Source of the DNA: Mesostigma viride
Taxonomy: Eukaryota; Streptophyta; Mesostigmatophyceae; Mesostigmatales; Mesostigmataceae
Length of the DNA: 64,000 nucleotides
Assembly (NCBI GenBank): GCA_009746045.1
Contig: RPFO01000366.1
Span: 392,501-456,500, forward strand
Direction: 5' to 3'
Part shown: positions 1-12,800 of the stretch, piece after piece
Position numbering within the stretch: position 1 is the stretch's first letter
Layout: the number at the start of each line of letters is the position of its first letter
Position numbers and translations under genes: made by a program
Notes under the pieces: generated by a model
Seen by the model: only the letters and a program-made list of their open reading frames with translations
Databases searched by the model: none
Told to the model about the DNA's origin: nothing

Positions 1-707
1 GCGAAATATCGCCACGCCCGAGGCTCATCTCATAGCTAGGAACGCTTGCTTGCATCGCCGCTGTGGCCGGTGGCTCGGCCCCCGCACCGTTGGGTAGGCG
101 TGCATGGCCGCGAGCATGCCAGGGAACTACAAGCTGCTAGGGGATCATTGACACGTGTGCAATTCCTGAGATTAGATAGTCTAGACATTGCCATAACAAT
201 GATGTTTACTAATTACTAAATGTACTATTTAAACACCTGAATACTCGAAGTCAGGAAGTAGCGGCTAGTTCTGCTTCCGGCTGTTGCAGGCATCACAGTT
301 CTGGTCCTGTGAGCGGGCTACGGTAGGTTCCCAAAATAAACACAGGGCGGCAAAGGGCCACAGGCATACGATAGCATGCCTGAATTTGTTTGGGAGCCGA
401 GAGAGAGGCAGAAAACACCAACGTGCGAGGAGGTCGTAACGAGATTTGCTGGCCGGGTTACTCCGCATTATTAATTTATAAGCTTTGGGTATCTTGGCAT
501 GGCTTCGATTACCATGGATCGTAATGCTACGTAGATATTAGTGTCTGTGTGTCGAGGAGCTGCCAGGGGAAGAGGCGGCGTAATATGCACCTGGAATGCC
601 CTTGCTAATCTCGATGCGTGCATGAGCAAGATTGGCGAGAATTCCGAGCTTGAACTGCCCACGCCGGCCAAAATTTACTAAATTCTGGTTATAGCTCGGC
701 ATTAGCA
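1..707. other. Upstream region of the p28 gene, no gene seen
   Basis: No reading frame here has coding character; all frames are short and broken. The last stretch before the ATG at 708 must hold the promoter and 5' leader of the dynein light chain gene, but I see no clear TATA box or other named element. The left window edge cuts whatever lies further upstream. Confidence 0.4.
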
Positions 708-3591
708 ATGATCCCCCCACTTCAATCCCTCGTAAAATATGACAATCCCGTGCTCATCAGTACCACTAAGGACAAGAAAGGGAAGGACACCAAAAAGGTG
801 TGTGGTTTGGCATTTCTTGGCTCCGCGCGCGTGACGTTTCGGACACTACCAAGGAGGCGCCGTCACATATTCGTTTGCTGCTATCTAGTTTGCCTTGCAT
901 TGATACAACCGTGTGTATTTGATGAAGACCCTAAGCATGAATTCCCGATAACGACACCCACTGACTTCCAGGGCGTGTAGAACGCTTCGCCCTTTGATTA
1001 CGGCGGCGTTTATCTCTTACGTTTTGCAGGGCACGAAGCAGCTCCCTCCTGTTGAACAGAAGCCTGGACTGACACAGACCGAGGATATCCTCAATTCCAT
1101 CCTTCCCCCAAGGTAAGCGTCGCATGCCGCAACTGTTTACCTGGGGTTTCGCCGCCTTCCTCACGTATTTTCTATCGCCTGTGCGTTTGTCTGTTATATC
1201 ACTTAGACACAATCCTGGCTTCTCCCTCACGATGAAATTGCTGATGTTGTTGGTTTTCTCCCGCGGACACCCTTGGTTGTTGCAGGGAGTGGACCGAGGA
1301 TGGTCAACTCTGGGTGCAGTACGTATCGAGCACGCCGGCCACGCGGCTGGACGTTATAAACCTGCAGGAGAAGTTGGACCAGCAGCTCCAGCAGCGGCAA
1401 GCCAGGGAGACGGGCATCTGCCCGGTCCGGGAGGAGCTGTATGCGCAGGTGAGGGGCGCAAGAATACCAAACAGGCAGTGATTGTGAAAATCCTGCGGAT
1501 AGCTAACTATATCACCTTTGCGTGTTCTCCTGCATTGCAAAGCTATTGCGGTAGACAACACAGATATAGGCAAGTAAGCGCGTATCCGCTCAAGTACATA
1601 CCGGCGTTAGCTTCTTATGTCCCTCGTCTATTCGTCATGGCTATCAGAGCCTGACTGCTGTGAATGGGAATAATTTTTACTATATACTTTGATGGCCATG
1701 GATGTGCATGCGTGGATAGTGCAGAGACAAGGGTTAAAGGTGGTTATAGAAGGGTCCTATAGGGTTGAAGGTGCTTATGCTTCCATCCATTCCCCAATAG
1801 GGCGACCCCTACCTGTGCCTTGTATACGCTACCCGATGGCCATGAGAACAGGAGGGAGCTGAGCACAAAGGCACTAATTTGCTGCTCAGGTACTCCCAGT
1901 TCGTACGAGGCACGGCACACACCGTTACAACACTCTCATGCTTCAAACTCTCTGCTGGGGTGAAGCACACCGTGGACCTGCGCATGTGAAAAGGTGCTGG
2001 AGCTGCTTGGCCATTAGGTACTACTATATGTCTTGGGTTTTCAGTGAAGAGGAAACCCTAGCCATGACAAATACCTGAGTCAAGGCCTTGCCTGCAAGGC
2101 GTGCCTACGTTCCACAATACTTGCACCATTGGTAAAGGCATTGCATTTTCTCGGCGTCAAGGACATACAGTTATGGACATGTTTTAATTCCCTGCGCTGA
2201 TCCTCCAGTGCCGGTCCATGGATGGGGCCGCCTTCTACCACCCCCCTCCCCCGTCCTGGATGTCCCCAACCTCGACCTGTGCCCCCTCCATCGTATCCCC
2301 CACCCCCCAACCCCCCACCTCCACCCGCAGTGCTTTGACGAGATCATCCGGCAGGTGACCGTCAACTGTGCGGAGCGGGGCCTGCTTCTGCTGCGCGTGC
2401 GCGACGAGATGCGCATGGTGCGTGGGGGGGAAGAAGAGAGGAGTAGCCACGAATGACCGGAGCAAGGAGTGGGCACAGAATGGCCAAGCCAGTTGGTAGC
2501 ACTGCGGCAGGTAGTTGACAGGGTTGTGGCCACATATATCGACATGACTGCCAAAGAATATTAGCGCTCTTTTGGTGCAGCCATGTTTGGTGCGTTGTCG
2601 CACCCACACATTACAACTTGATAGCCAGCCACTTGGTTCTTTCTAGCTGGCCGTTGAAGGTTAGATGGTTGTCCACCTAGGAATGGCATTCTTTCTGTAG
2701 ATGGACGTGACCTGGCTGCTCGCTAAAATGGTGATTCAGAGGCCCTACCGTGTTCGCGAAGTTGCGGTGATAAGATCCAAGCATCTAGCATGTTAGCGTA
2801 GCCATGTACCAGGTCCGCACTGAAGTGTTGACGTGTTTCTGCAGGTTGTGGTTTCTGCCCACTGGTGGCCATTGGGCAGTGGGGGTCAACCCCCTGTAAG
2901 GAATACCTCCTTGGGTTTCCTGCGAGGAAGGGCAGAACAGCGGCGCTTGTCGATCTGACTGCTTTAGGCGCGCCCCCATTCCTCCTCGCATTCTTCCAGT
3001 TGCCTTGGACATCCCAGTCAACCCACGTGTCTCCCACTTCCTCCCCGGTCTCCTGCTCCCTGTCTCCTTATGCCTGCACCCGTGCCGCATATGCAAGCTG
3101 CAGACTTGTATCGCACCTTTCTCTTTTGGGACTTTTTGGGAAAAAGAGTATGGAAAAAAGAGTTTTGATCCTTGGTCGCCCTCCCCATGGCTGTGGGCTA
3201 CCTTACTTGTCACTGGGTCGGCCACGGTGCTGCCTGCTCGATGCCTCACTCTCCATGCCATCCCCGAGGTGCCTTCCCGGGAACGATCGCTTGCATAACC
3301 TTTCATACCCTATATATACCCACAACAAGGAATGGGTCTGCTGGGTCCCAGCCCCTGCTCGCAAACACTTCTGCTCTTACTTGTGAGTGCAGTCTCCCCA
3401 CCGGCGCACCTGTTCATCGGCATGAACCCCTAAACCCTGGCCTGTAGACCCTAAACTGTCTGCCTCCCCACTCTAAGACACTTACCCCTCAACCCCTCGG
3501 CACCCTGGATCTTAAACCCTACCCCCCCCCGAACACGCAAACTCCTGAACGCTCCCCCCCCCCCCCCCACTATATCCTATCCCTTCGACAC

Positions 3592-3627
<36 letters not shown>

Positions 3628-5084
3628 AACACAACACACACACAAACACACACAAACACACACAAACACACACACATACACACACATACACACACATACA
3701 CACATACACACATACACACATACACACATACACACACATACACACACAGCCACACACAGCCACACACAGCCACACACAGCCACCACTTTTAACCTCCCTT
3801 TCTTCTCCCCACACCTTACATGAACCTTGCTCTCCCACCCACCCACCCACCCTAAACAAAACTTGCACTCCTACCCCCCTTCCTTCCGCCACCCACCCTA
3901 AACAAACCTTGCGCACACGCACCAACCCCCCCCCTCCTTCACCGCCCCCACCAGACCATTGCGGCGTACCAGACGCTGTACGAGAGCAGCATCGCGTTCG
4001 GCATGCGCAAGGCGCTGCAGACGGAGCAGGGCAAGGCGGACATGGAGACGCGCATCGAGCAGCTCGAGGGGGACACCAAGGAGCTTGAGCGGCAGCTCGC
4101 GGAGTGGAAGGTGAGCGCTGCCAGCGGTGGCCACCAATTGCAGGACAGCCATGTATGCATGGGTTGCGCCATGGGCTGTGGGCGTCCTCCTTGAGTGGGC
4201 TTGAACCGTGCATGTGCTGTATTGGTTTTGATGGAGGGGACGGGGAGGCAGGGAGGGGAGGGAGGGGAGGGGAGGGGAGGGGAGGGGAGGGGAGGGAGGG
4301 GAGGGGAGGGGAGGGGAGGGGAGGGGAGGGGAGGGGAGGGGAGGGGAGGGAGGGGAGGGGAGGGAGGGGAGGGGAGGGGAGGGGAGGGGAGGGGAGGGGA
4401 GGGGAGGGGCAGTTTCTTGCAGGGAGTTCCCGTTCGGTTTGCTGGAAACCCAGATTGTTTGGGAGCTCTGGGGCGGAGGAAGCGGGGGCAAATGCAACTG
4501 ATGTGTTTTTCCACGCAGCACTTAGTATTTTTGCCTTTATCTAGCCGGCTGGTGGCTAAGGTCCGTGTTGCCATTTTTACCCATGGCAACCGCTCAGCAG
4601 TGCATTGCTAGTCCAGATCTACATGTTTGAGGAGGTCTGCAGCTGTCTTGATGGGAATTCTCATGCTCTTTGTGATTCCATATGTCCCGCTTGCCGCTAA
4701 ATGCATCAGTGCACGAATCCCAAACTATATCCCATGCACGACACAGATTTGATGTCATAGATGGACTGTTGATAGACAAGCAGACATATGGTCCTGCCGC
4801 TCTTATACCTGCTCGTTGTCTCGTCAATATCCTACGGAAATTTTATGTGTCTCATGTGGATGTGTCCTATCTTTGACGTCTGCTACCCTTGCCAAACTAC
4901 CTTTGATCATGTCGTTCCTGTCTTTGCCTATGCCCAGGCCAAGTGCGAGGCGATCGAGAAGCGCGAGAATGAGCGGAGAGCGCTGGACGAGAAGAAGCAC
5001 ACGGAGGAGATCGCGTACCTCACGCGCGCCAACAAGCAGCTGAAGGCGCAACTGGAGACCTTCCTGGCCCCCTCCAAGAAGTAG
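708..5084 (+). CDS. DNALI1: Axonemal inner-arm dynein light chain p28 (DNALI1/IDA4 family), six exons, complete
   Basis: Exons read as 708-797, 1030-1112, 1286-1448, 2331-2417, 3955-4110 and 4938-5084. All junctions are GT-AG with matching phases, giving 241 residues, close to the 250-260 usual for the family. The start MIPPLQSLVKYDNPVLIS, the block QLWVQYVSSTPATRLDV in exon 3, the ERGLLLLRVRDEMRM segment in exon 4 and the charged coiled-coil tail ending FLAPSKK are hallmarks of p28/DNALI1. Known role of the family: p28 sits with actin on the tail of single-headed inner-arm dyneins (a, c and d in Chlamydomonas) and is needed for their assembly in cilia. Its presence implies a motile flagellate stage. 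Introns 4 and 5 carry large simple repeats (3590-3780 and 4243-4409), but every exon is intact. Identity is nearly certain; exon edges are inferred from phase and family sequence. Confidence 0.95.
3590..3780. repeat. (CA)n / (CACATA)n compound microsatellite in p28 intron 4
   Basis: A run of CA dinucleotides passes into CACATA and CACAGCC units and ends about 170 bp before exon 5. All reading frames called here are artefacts of the repeat. Confidence 0.95.
4243..4409. repeat. (GGGGA)n purine-rich repeat in p28 intron 5
   Basis: About 165 bp of GGGGA units, with occasional GGGA, lie on the sense strand between exons 5 and 6. The sequence shows dense G4 runs, so transcribed RNA or the coding-strand DNA could form G-quadruplexes. 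No effect on splicing can be judged from sequence. Confidence 0.95.
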
Positions 5085-5413
5085 CCGCCTGCGGGTGGGG
5101 ACCTGCTTTCTACTACCTGTGGGGACCCGGTTGCTTTGCATGTTATCATCTTGCGGGCCAGACCTTGCGATGTCTTTTTCGTCGTTTGTCACAAAAGATG
5201 GTTAGATTTATTTAGCAGACAAGCATGTTTGTGTGCAACCCGCAGCAGCGCGGCTTCCCGGCGTCCTGCGGATCTTTTTCTCAGGGTTTAAAACTATCTT
5301 CTAAAGTCATCTGCGTGCAAGGCAGTTAGGAAGCTAATGATTTCTTGTACATGATGCAGCAGCGAACGCAACGTATGAAATAATGGTGATTCCATTCACT
5401 AATGATCAATGAT

Positions 5414-5418
5414 TGTAA
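5414..5418 (+). terminator. Candidate poly(A) signal TGTAA of p28
   Basis: TGTAA, the usual chlorophycean polyadenylation motif, occurs about 330 nt after the p28 stop. A five-base word is common by chance, so this is only a candidate. Confidence 0.35.
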
Positions 5419-5554
5419 TGAAATGAATGAAATTGACAAAGTATATGTCGCAGGCGTGGTCCATTGAGCCTTTTTCGGATCTGCCCCTGCTACTGTGCTG
5501 TTGCAATTGTGCTCCGTATCTCCCATGCAACGAGACACGTAGCTAATTAGCATG

Positions 5555-5953
5555 AAGGAGACAACCAACGCAGGCCATAAATCGGGAGAATCCGGACATG
5601 CTAGCTCGAGCTTACCGTTATCTTGTCCGCGTTTTCGAGTCGTTCAGGATGATGAATATGAATGGAGATGGAAATGTGTACCCTTGTGCATTGAAATTAT
5701 CAAGGAGACAACCAGCGCAGGCCAGAAATCGGGAGAATCCGGACCATGGTAGCTCGAGCCTGCCGTTATCTTGTCCGCGTGTTCGAGTCGTTCAGGATGA
5801 TGAAGATGAATGGTGATGGAAATGTGTATCCGTGTGCATTGAAATTATGGCTGGCTTACGTGTAGAGCGACTAGATGACCTAGACAGCATATTTGTGTGG
5901 TAATTTAATTAATTACATTTGGCCCATTTCTGGCCTGCGCTGGTTGTCTCCTT
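5555..5953. mobile_element. 399-bp non-autonomous TIR element with an internal 147-bp duplication
   Basis: The left end (5555-5577) and right end (5931-5953) are 23-bp inverted repeats with one mismatch, core GAGACAACCAGCGCAGGCC. The same end sequence recurs in direct orientation at 5702, because a 147-bp unit (5555-5701 and 5702-5848) is tandemly duplicated. There is no coding capacity. Related sequence appears near 16577 and around 23930-24400. No clear target duplication is seen, so the class is unresolved. Confidence 0.6.
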
Positions 5954-6084
5954 GACATTTTGGGTACTTTCCAACCAGTCAGTGCCCCTTTGTTTTTGCC
6001 CCTTCATCGATATGCATTATGTCAACAAGAAACTGTGGAAGCCCCCCCGGGCTCCCCCGGGATAGATCACTCAAGCTAGTTGAG

Positions 6085-6925
6085 AGATCCACGAAAATGG
6101 CTGACGGCGGAGCTCAGATCTTTTGCGTCTGAGCCCCAAATTCGGTCAGACCACTTGCATTCGATGCGCTTTATTCAGACGCACACGCCAGTATAATCGG
6201 TTACGGCTGAAACGCAGTATTGCCAAAGTTATCACGTGACAAGCAGCTATGACGACCCCAAAAGCAAAACCGGGTTTGGACAAGGAGCTTTCCGGCTCCC
6301 AGCCCAACCCACTCGCCATCGTCCTTGCCCAGCAGCCTGGGCTTGCCAACCCATCGCCAGCAAAACCATCGCCAAGCGCCTCGCCTGAGCCCAAGAAACC
6401 ATGCCACGACCGCCACAAATGGAGCCTATTCTTGCCCGGCGACAGCAGGTTCTCCCTCCTCGAGTGGCAGAAACTGTCGCCGCAGGAAGTCGTCGAGATC
6501 CTCCGGTTCCTCACACAGGAACGGAAGCTCTTCGTGCCCCAGAAGGGGGGGGCGGCTATCGACTACCGCGACACGTCCTGGCTCTACACTTATGAAGAAC
6601 CACACCAACGCCTGTTTATCTTGACCAGCTACTACCAGCGCAGCCTCGGCAACATCAGCAGAGTGTCAACGCCCCTGCCCCCGCACAGCCGGCAGCCCCT
6701 TCGGCTCCCTCCCTCTGCAAGGATGACATCCGCGCAGTGCTGGAGGAGCACGTGACCTGGCCGCTGTCCGAGAAGCTGACATCGCTGAATACCACGCTCA
6801 ACACGGTCGAGGCCCGGGTCTCCAATGTGGAAACCCGGGTCGTCCACAAGCTACAACCCCAGTTCACGGCGCTACACACTACGGCGCAGGCTTCGGAAAC
6901 GCATGCTGCACTTGTCTCTCGCCTT
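6085..6925 (+). mobile_element. Non-LTR retrotransposon ORF1 fragment (copy 1), decayed
   Basis: An ATG at 6249 opens a frame beginning MTTPKAKPGLDKELSGSQ that matches a second copy at 27256 almost residue for residue. The roughly 150 bp of leader before the ATG is also shared between the copies. The frame shifts near 6700 into a coiled-coil segment (residues such as TLNTVEARVSNVETRV) and stops resembling ORF1 after SRLN at about 6925, where a minisatellite takes over. ORF1 proteins of this kind are RNA-binding chaperones of LINE particles. The copy is a pseudogene by frameshift and loss of its 3' half. Confidence 0.75.
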
Positions 6926-7700
6926 AACCCACAGACCGAGCACATGTTCACCCCACTGACCAAGCACACACTCAGCCCACTGACCAGACACGCGTTCAAC
7001 CCACTCACCAAGCACAGGTTCTATTCACTGACCAAGCACACGCTTAACCCACTGAACAAGTAGTCTTAAGCACTGTCAGACAGGTCCAACCCACTGACCA
7101 AGCATACCCTCAACCCCCAGACCAAGCACACATTTAACCTACTAACCAAGCACTCATTCGACCCCCTGAACAAGCCCACGTTCCACCCATTGACTAAGCT
7201 CACATTCAACCTCGTACTGACCAAGCACAGCTTCAACCCACCAACCAAGCGCATGTTTAGCCCACTGGCCACGTACACGTTCAAGCCACTGACCGAGCAC
7301 ACACTCAACCCACTGACCACGCATAGATCCCGCATACTGACCAACCAGATATTGAACCCACTTAGGAAGAACAGTTTCAACATGCCACTGACCAAGCACA
7401 CATTCAACCCACCGACAACCTAGTGCACACGTTTCCCCACTGACCAAGCACATGAGCACCATACCGACCAAGCACATGTTCAACCCACTGGTCAACAAAG
7501 CATGCCACAGTCAACCCACTACATAACCACACGCACACGTTCAACCCACTGACCAAGCGATATGAAGCACTGACCAAGCACTGTTTCAACCCACTGCATC
7601 ATCATGACCAAGCACACGTCCAACCAACTGAGCAAGCAACCACAGGTCCCCAACGGAGGTCAAGCACACGATCAACTCACTGACCACGCAGACATTCAAC
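6926..7700. repeat. 24-bp minisatellite abutting LINE ORF1
   Basis: Roughly thirty degenerate copies of a unit of the type CCCACTGACCAAGCACAC plus a few bases follow one another. In one frame they read as an eight-residue NPLTKHTF repeat, in others they are interrupted. The array starts exactly where ORF1 homology ends, so it probably arose from or replaced the ORF1 3' half. Confidence 0.85.
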
Positions 7701-9818
7701 TCTTGTACTGTCAGCAGCGGAGTGGGGTTGACACGCGGGGGCTGCCGGGCCGGGGCCTGCTGCAGCTGGGGGGTTGCTGCAACAAGTAGTAGTACTGCAA
7801 TACTACCAGTATACCAGCCCCTTGTAGGTAGTATACCAGCCCCTTGTAGATATTTAAACCTTGACACGAAGTACGTACAAAATACGTACCAGCTTCACCG
7901 AATGAAATGGAATGGAATGGAGTGGTGACGGGGCGCTGAAGATGGAGGATCCCGACCAGAACGAACAAGGCCGCTCGACCCCAATAACTATGCCTGGATG
8001 CAGCATGGTTATTGGCGATCGCGTACTATCCAATTATGTACAGTACGTACGGGACTTGCTTGCTGAAAGCAGCTCGCGTGCAGATCAAGCGGTTTCAGCC
8101 GACAATTGTCATAGAAGCAAAAAGAATATGAAATGAAATGACGTGTCAGTGATCGCCGATAACTATCATCCACCAGAGCTGGATGGGGCATGGCTTTAAT
8201 TCACATGAACTGACATGTGCAGCTGGAAATAGATTGCATATCATCGACTAGAAAATGAAAGAATAACTTGTTCATAAAACAGCGGCAAAATACGAAAGAA
8301 GGGGGAAAACGCGCCCCCTTAATTAGTGCTTTCACCTACCTAAAATGAAGTGAAACGCCTTGAAATGAAAAATGAATGGCGCAGGGCAGCAGGCTGCAGC
8401 GCCACCGGGTCGACAACGTTAAGTCACTTTGCTCAAGCCGGCATATTGTACACATAGTACACTGAACTCATGAATTCTATTCAGTGAGGGTTGAACTAAT
8501 TAACTAGTTCATTTTCTTCTTCTTCTTCTTCTTAATATTATTATTTTCATTTTAAAATGCTTTTTTAGCGCGCAAGACCTCCTACCGTTCCTACCGGGGG
8601 AAATGGTTGGCTTGATCGACCGGTAAAGTAGGAGTTCGGGACTCCGCTTGGAAAGAGATTGCTATTAACGAGCGAAAATATGGAGAATTGGAGATGAGGC
8701 ACATCCAACTTAGGAACGATCCAACTTTGGACTGAGGCACCCCACAGGCTGCACAAGGGTACAATTGGGCCAAGCGACACGTGTACCGCTGGACGTGTCG
8801 CCAGCAACGGCATGCAGGACGCGGCGTCCCTCCCGACGCAATGAACCTGTTTACCTACTGTTTACCAGTTTACTCCAACTTCGTGTTATTTTATGTCAAA
8901 CTTTTCAATTACCAAGGATCGCAATTACCAAACCAAGAGCTAAACGCATTGGGAATTCACTGGTAACTCAGGGGTAACTGCCCAGATTCTGTAATGTTTT
9001 ACGATGGCAATGGATACTATGACATGTACGGTTGCATCATCAGAGACACCCGCGCATAAGAGTCAGCAGGTGTTGTTGTTGTTGTGTCCCACGCCGCAGA
9101 TGGGCAGCAGAGAATCTATGAGTCAACAGTATGTAGATAGTTTAACAAACGGCGCTCGTACGGTAGTTACCTCAGTCATTTCAGTGGCAAACTGGCAATA
9201 TCCCCGCTAGCGGTCATAAATAGCTGATCGTATATTCCCTAATCCCTCGGTCAAAACCATGAGAAGTTTTAGAAGCATGTCCCATTACTATGAATACTAT
9301 CCCCTATCCCACTCCGTCAGACCGTCACGCGAGTGTCGATGGTCACGGTCTCACGGATGACCGGCAAGAATACATCTTGTTGCATGTGAACAGCCTCGGC
9401 GGATTCCGTGTTTGTCTGCAACGTCTGCTTCTCGGTTAGCTAGATCCAGGACACGTCGAACCTTTGTTCAAGTTCCCATCAATTTGAAATACGGGCATTT
9501 GCTGAGGACGTACGGATGAACACCCGCGATCACGCCGTAAATCGAGCTGGCTGTACGTATCATGTCTGTAGCGAATTCCAAGTGCGCGTAGAGAGTTCGC
9601 TTGCCAGGAAGCCTGCCTCCGCATGCTTACAGTATTCCTGGTCTCGCTCATGTTCGTTTTCACATCCACCCGAGGCCACACTTCTAACGTCGTTAACGTT
9701 GCCATCCATAGCGGCCTCGCCAATAGAATTCACAACATCCATGAATTCGGTAGTGACCGGGCTTGAATGTAGCGTTGTGAATTGCGGTTGCGGCCGCACC
9801 TAGGGCAAGCACGGCGCC
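7701..9818. other. Gene-free interval
   Basis: No frame here has coding character or a recognised domain. There is a short direct repeat containing TATACCAGCCCCTTGTAG near 7810-7850, an AT-rich stretch with (TTC)n near 8517-8535, and a GTTGTT run near 9072. The last few hundred bases are the likely promoter of the gene that starts at 9819. Confidence 0.5.
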
Positions 9819-12800
9819 ATGTATGAAGACACGATAGCCGAGGAGGGTCATGGGGAACCCCCGCTTCCTGATGCTGAAGCTGGGGATGGCCAGCCAGACG
9901 TTTTGGACGAAATTGCCCCTGAGCCTAGAAGATACCGAAGACTGCCCCACTTTATGGGCGGTGGGCTAATTGAGATACCATCCACGCCAGAGTACAAGAA
10001 AAAGATCAGGGCAGAGTTTGACGATTTGAAAAAACGGAGAAGCGTTTCACACCACAGAGTGCCCAGTGGTAGGCGTGTACCCCGTGGGCAGCCAGGGGGC
10101 TCAAACAAAGGCCGAAACCAACGCGACGGTCGCTTAAGGTCTATAGGCGAGGGTCTTGGCGACGACGATGATGGTTACTCGCCGTCTGCTGAGGAATTGG
10201 GCGGTACGTTTCCGCCCGCCTTCGCAACTAATCGTGTCGCTCGCAGTTAACAGTTCTTCTAGTTATAGGCACAGCGATCAACACCGCTTTGCATCGCTTC
10301 ATGTACGGGACACACATATGTGAAGCAGTGGGATCTTTGAGCAGTTCTCTCGGGTGCAGCTCGCCAGCCACGATTGGATGGCGTGAACGGGATGCCCTTG
10401 TAGGAAACCATCAAAGTTGGCCTCGTGTACTGTGTTGCCGCGTGAGGTGGTGGCTGGATAATTCAGCGAGCAAGTTCTATTCTCCTCATTCCCCTTATCC
10501 CACCCACGTTCCGTGTCTTTCCTTCCCCCTCCCACGTTTGTTTCGAGTGGCCGCACCCGCCCCTTGTATTCTGTCGTAATTCCTTCTACCACAGGCCTGA
10601 AACCGCTCACTTACAGGCCCATTCACCCGCGGGTGCATTTGCAAGTACTACTAGCACTCGCACCGCATAGGTTGCCTACGCCCATGACCCCCTTTTCTTC
10701 TGTTCCACTTTGATACCCCAAGGACTGACGCGTGCCCATCATGCAACCGCAGCAGATGCATGGCACATGCAAGATGCTCGCACGCAGCGAGCTTGCCAAG
10801 TAGTAGTGCCAGTATTACGAAGCAGCAGCATTGTCAATTCACTCGAGTGTAGCGTCTAGTAGTGGTCGCGTCACTGCCATCCTCCCATGCTTCCTGGTTG
10901 ACCGCAAACGTCCAGGTTTACTGATCACGCCACAGCTGACCTTATTCTAAATGCCCCCCCCCCCCCCCCTCTCCCCTTTTATCATGCGCGCGTTTCTCCC
11001 GCCCATTCCCACCCCTGTGGACAACGCACGACAGAAGTGTCCACCACTGCCACCAAACCACCACCACCGTCACCAAACCACCACCGCTACCGTCACCAAA
11101 CCACCACCGCTACCGTCACCAAACCACCACCGCTACCGTCACCAAACCACCACCGCTACCATCACAAGACCACCACCGCTGCCGTCACCAAACCACCACC
11201 GCTACCGTCACCAAACCACCACCGCTACCGTCACCAAACCACCACCGCTACCGTCACCAAACCACCACCGCTACCATCACAAGACCACCACCGCTACCGT
11301 CACCAAACCACCACCGCTACGGTCACCAAACCACCACCGCTACCATCACAAGACCACCACCGCTACCGTCACCAAACCACCACCGCTACCGTCACAAGAC
11401 CACCACACTGCGGCCACCAAACCACCGTATCCCCCCCATCCTGCTTTCCCCCACGACGCACCTTTTCTCCCTCCAGCAACACCATCACCCACTACCACGA
11501 CTACCACCGCGACGACCACTGTTACTAGTACCACTGCTGCTGATATTACAACCGGTGCTGATAATAATGCTACCACTGCCACTGCTACCGCGTACTGCTA
11601 CTACCACAACCACTCTACCTACCACTCCATCACGACCACCCCAACCAAAACAAGAACATCGGCGATAACAACAACAACCACCACAACCACAATTACAACC
11701 ACTGCCACACCAACCAACCAACCAACCAACCAACCAACCAACCAACCAACCAACCAACCAACCAACCAACCAACCAACCAACCAACCAACCAACCAACCA
11801 ACCAACCAACCAACCAACCAACCAACCAACCAACCAACCAACCAACCAACCAACCAACCAACCAACCAACCAACCAACCAACCAACCAACCAACCAACCA
11901 ACCAACCAACCAACCATGTTCGCTCGCCATAAAACACCACCCTTCAGCGCTAGGCGACCTCCAGCTACAGTCAGCGGCCGCGACCTACATCGAAGCCCGT
12001 GTGCGGGGTTACCTCGTCCGCCACCACCGCCTGGAGGGTCTCGCCGTGCGCGCGGCGCTCGCCCGCCGGCGCGCCGCCATCACCATCCAACGCAAGGTGC
12101 GCGGTTGCCTGCGCCTCGGGCCCCTGTGGCGTGACAAATGCCAGGTTCTCCGCATCGAGCGCGAGATCCTCCGGCAGGAGAGAGCCGCCGAGGAGGCCCG
12201 CGTCCGTCAGCTTAAGGCCGAGGAAGACGAGCGCCTCCGCCGGCACTCCGCCGCCGTCACCATCCAGCGGCACGCCCGCGGCTGGGCCGCGCGCAAGAAC
12301 TACGAGCGGCTGCACGCCGAGGCGGCCATCTGCTACTGTAACCGTGTCCCGTATGGCGACCTGCTCGCGTGCATGGACTGCTATGAGCGCTTCCATGTCC
12401 ACTGCGTGCTGCGCATGAGCCCCGCGGAGCTCGTGCAATCCCATTGGCCGAACAATAGGGGTCCCGCGGTCGTGGCAGCGGGGGTGGGGGGGTGCGAGTC
12501 GCCCGTGTTGGGGGGTCATTATAGCAGAGGGAAAGGAGGGGATGGCCGGCTGGTGAGCCAAGACGATGGCAGTGGGGGGAGCATGGGTCGGCCCGTGCCG
12601 GCGGCGAGAAAAAGGGAGGCGCGGCGGAGCAGTGAGGCGGACGCGGTGCGGGTTGCCAGCATGATGCGTCTGATGGAGGTGGCCGAGGAGGGCGAGGAGG
12701 AGGAGGAAGGGTGGGCCGTTGGGGGGCCACCATCCGGAGGAGGAGCGGGAGGGGGGGTATGTCGAGAGGGAGAAGTAGCGGGGATTTCCTCGTCTGTGCA

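Noticed and set aside
3420-3540. CCCTAAAC motifs suggesting interstitial telomeric repeat
   Set aside because: Only three scattered imperfect matches occur in a C-rich intron, with no tandem array.
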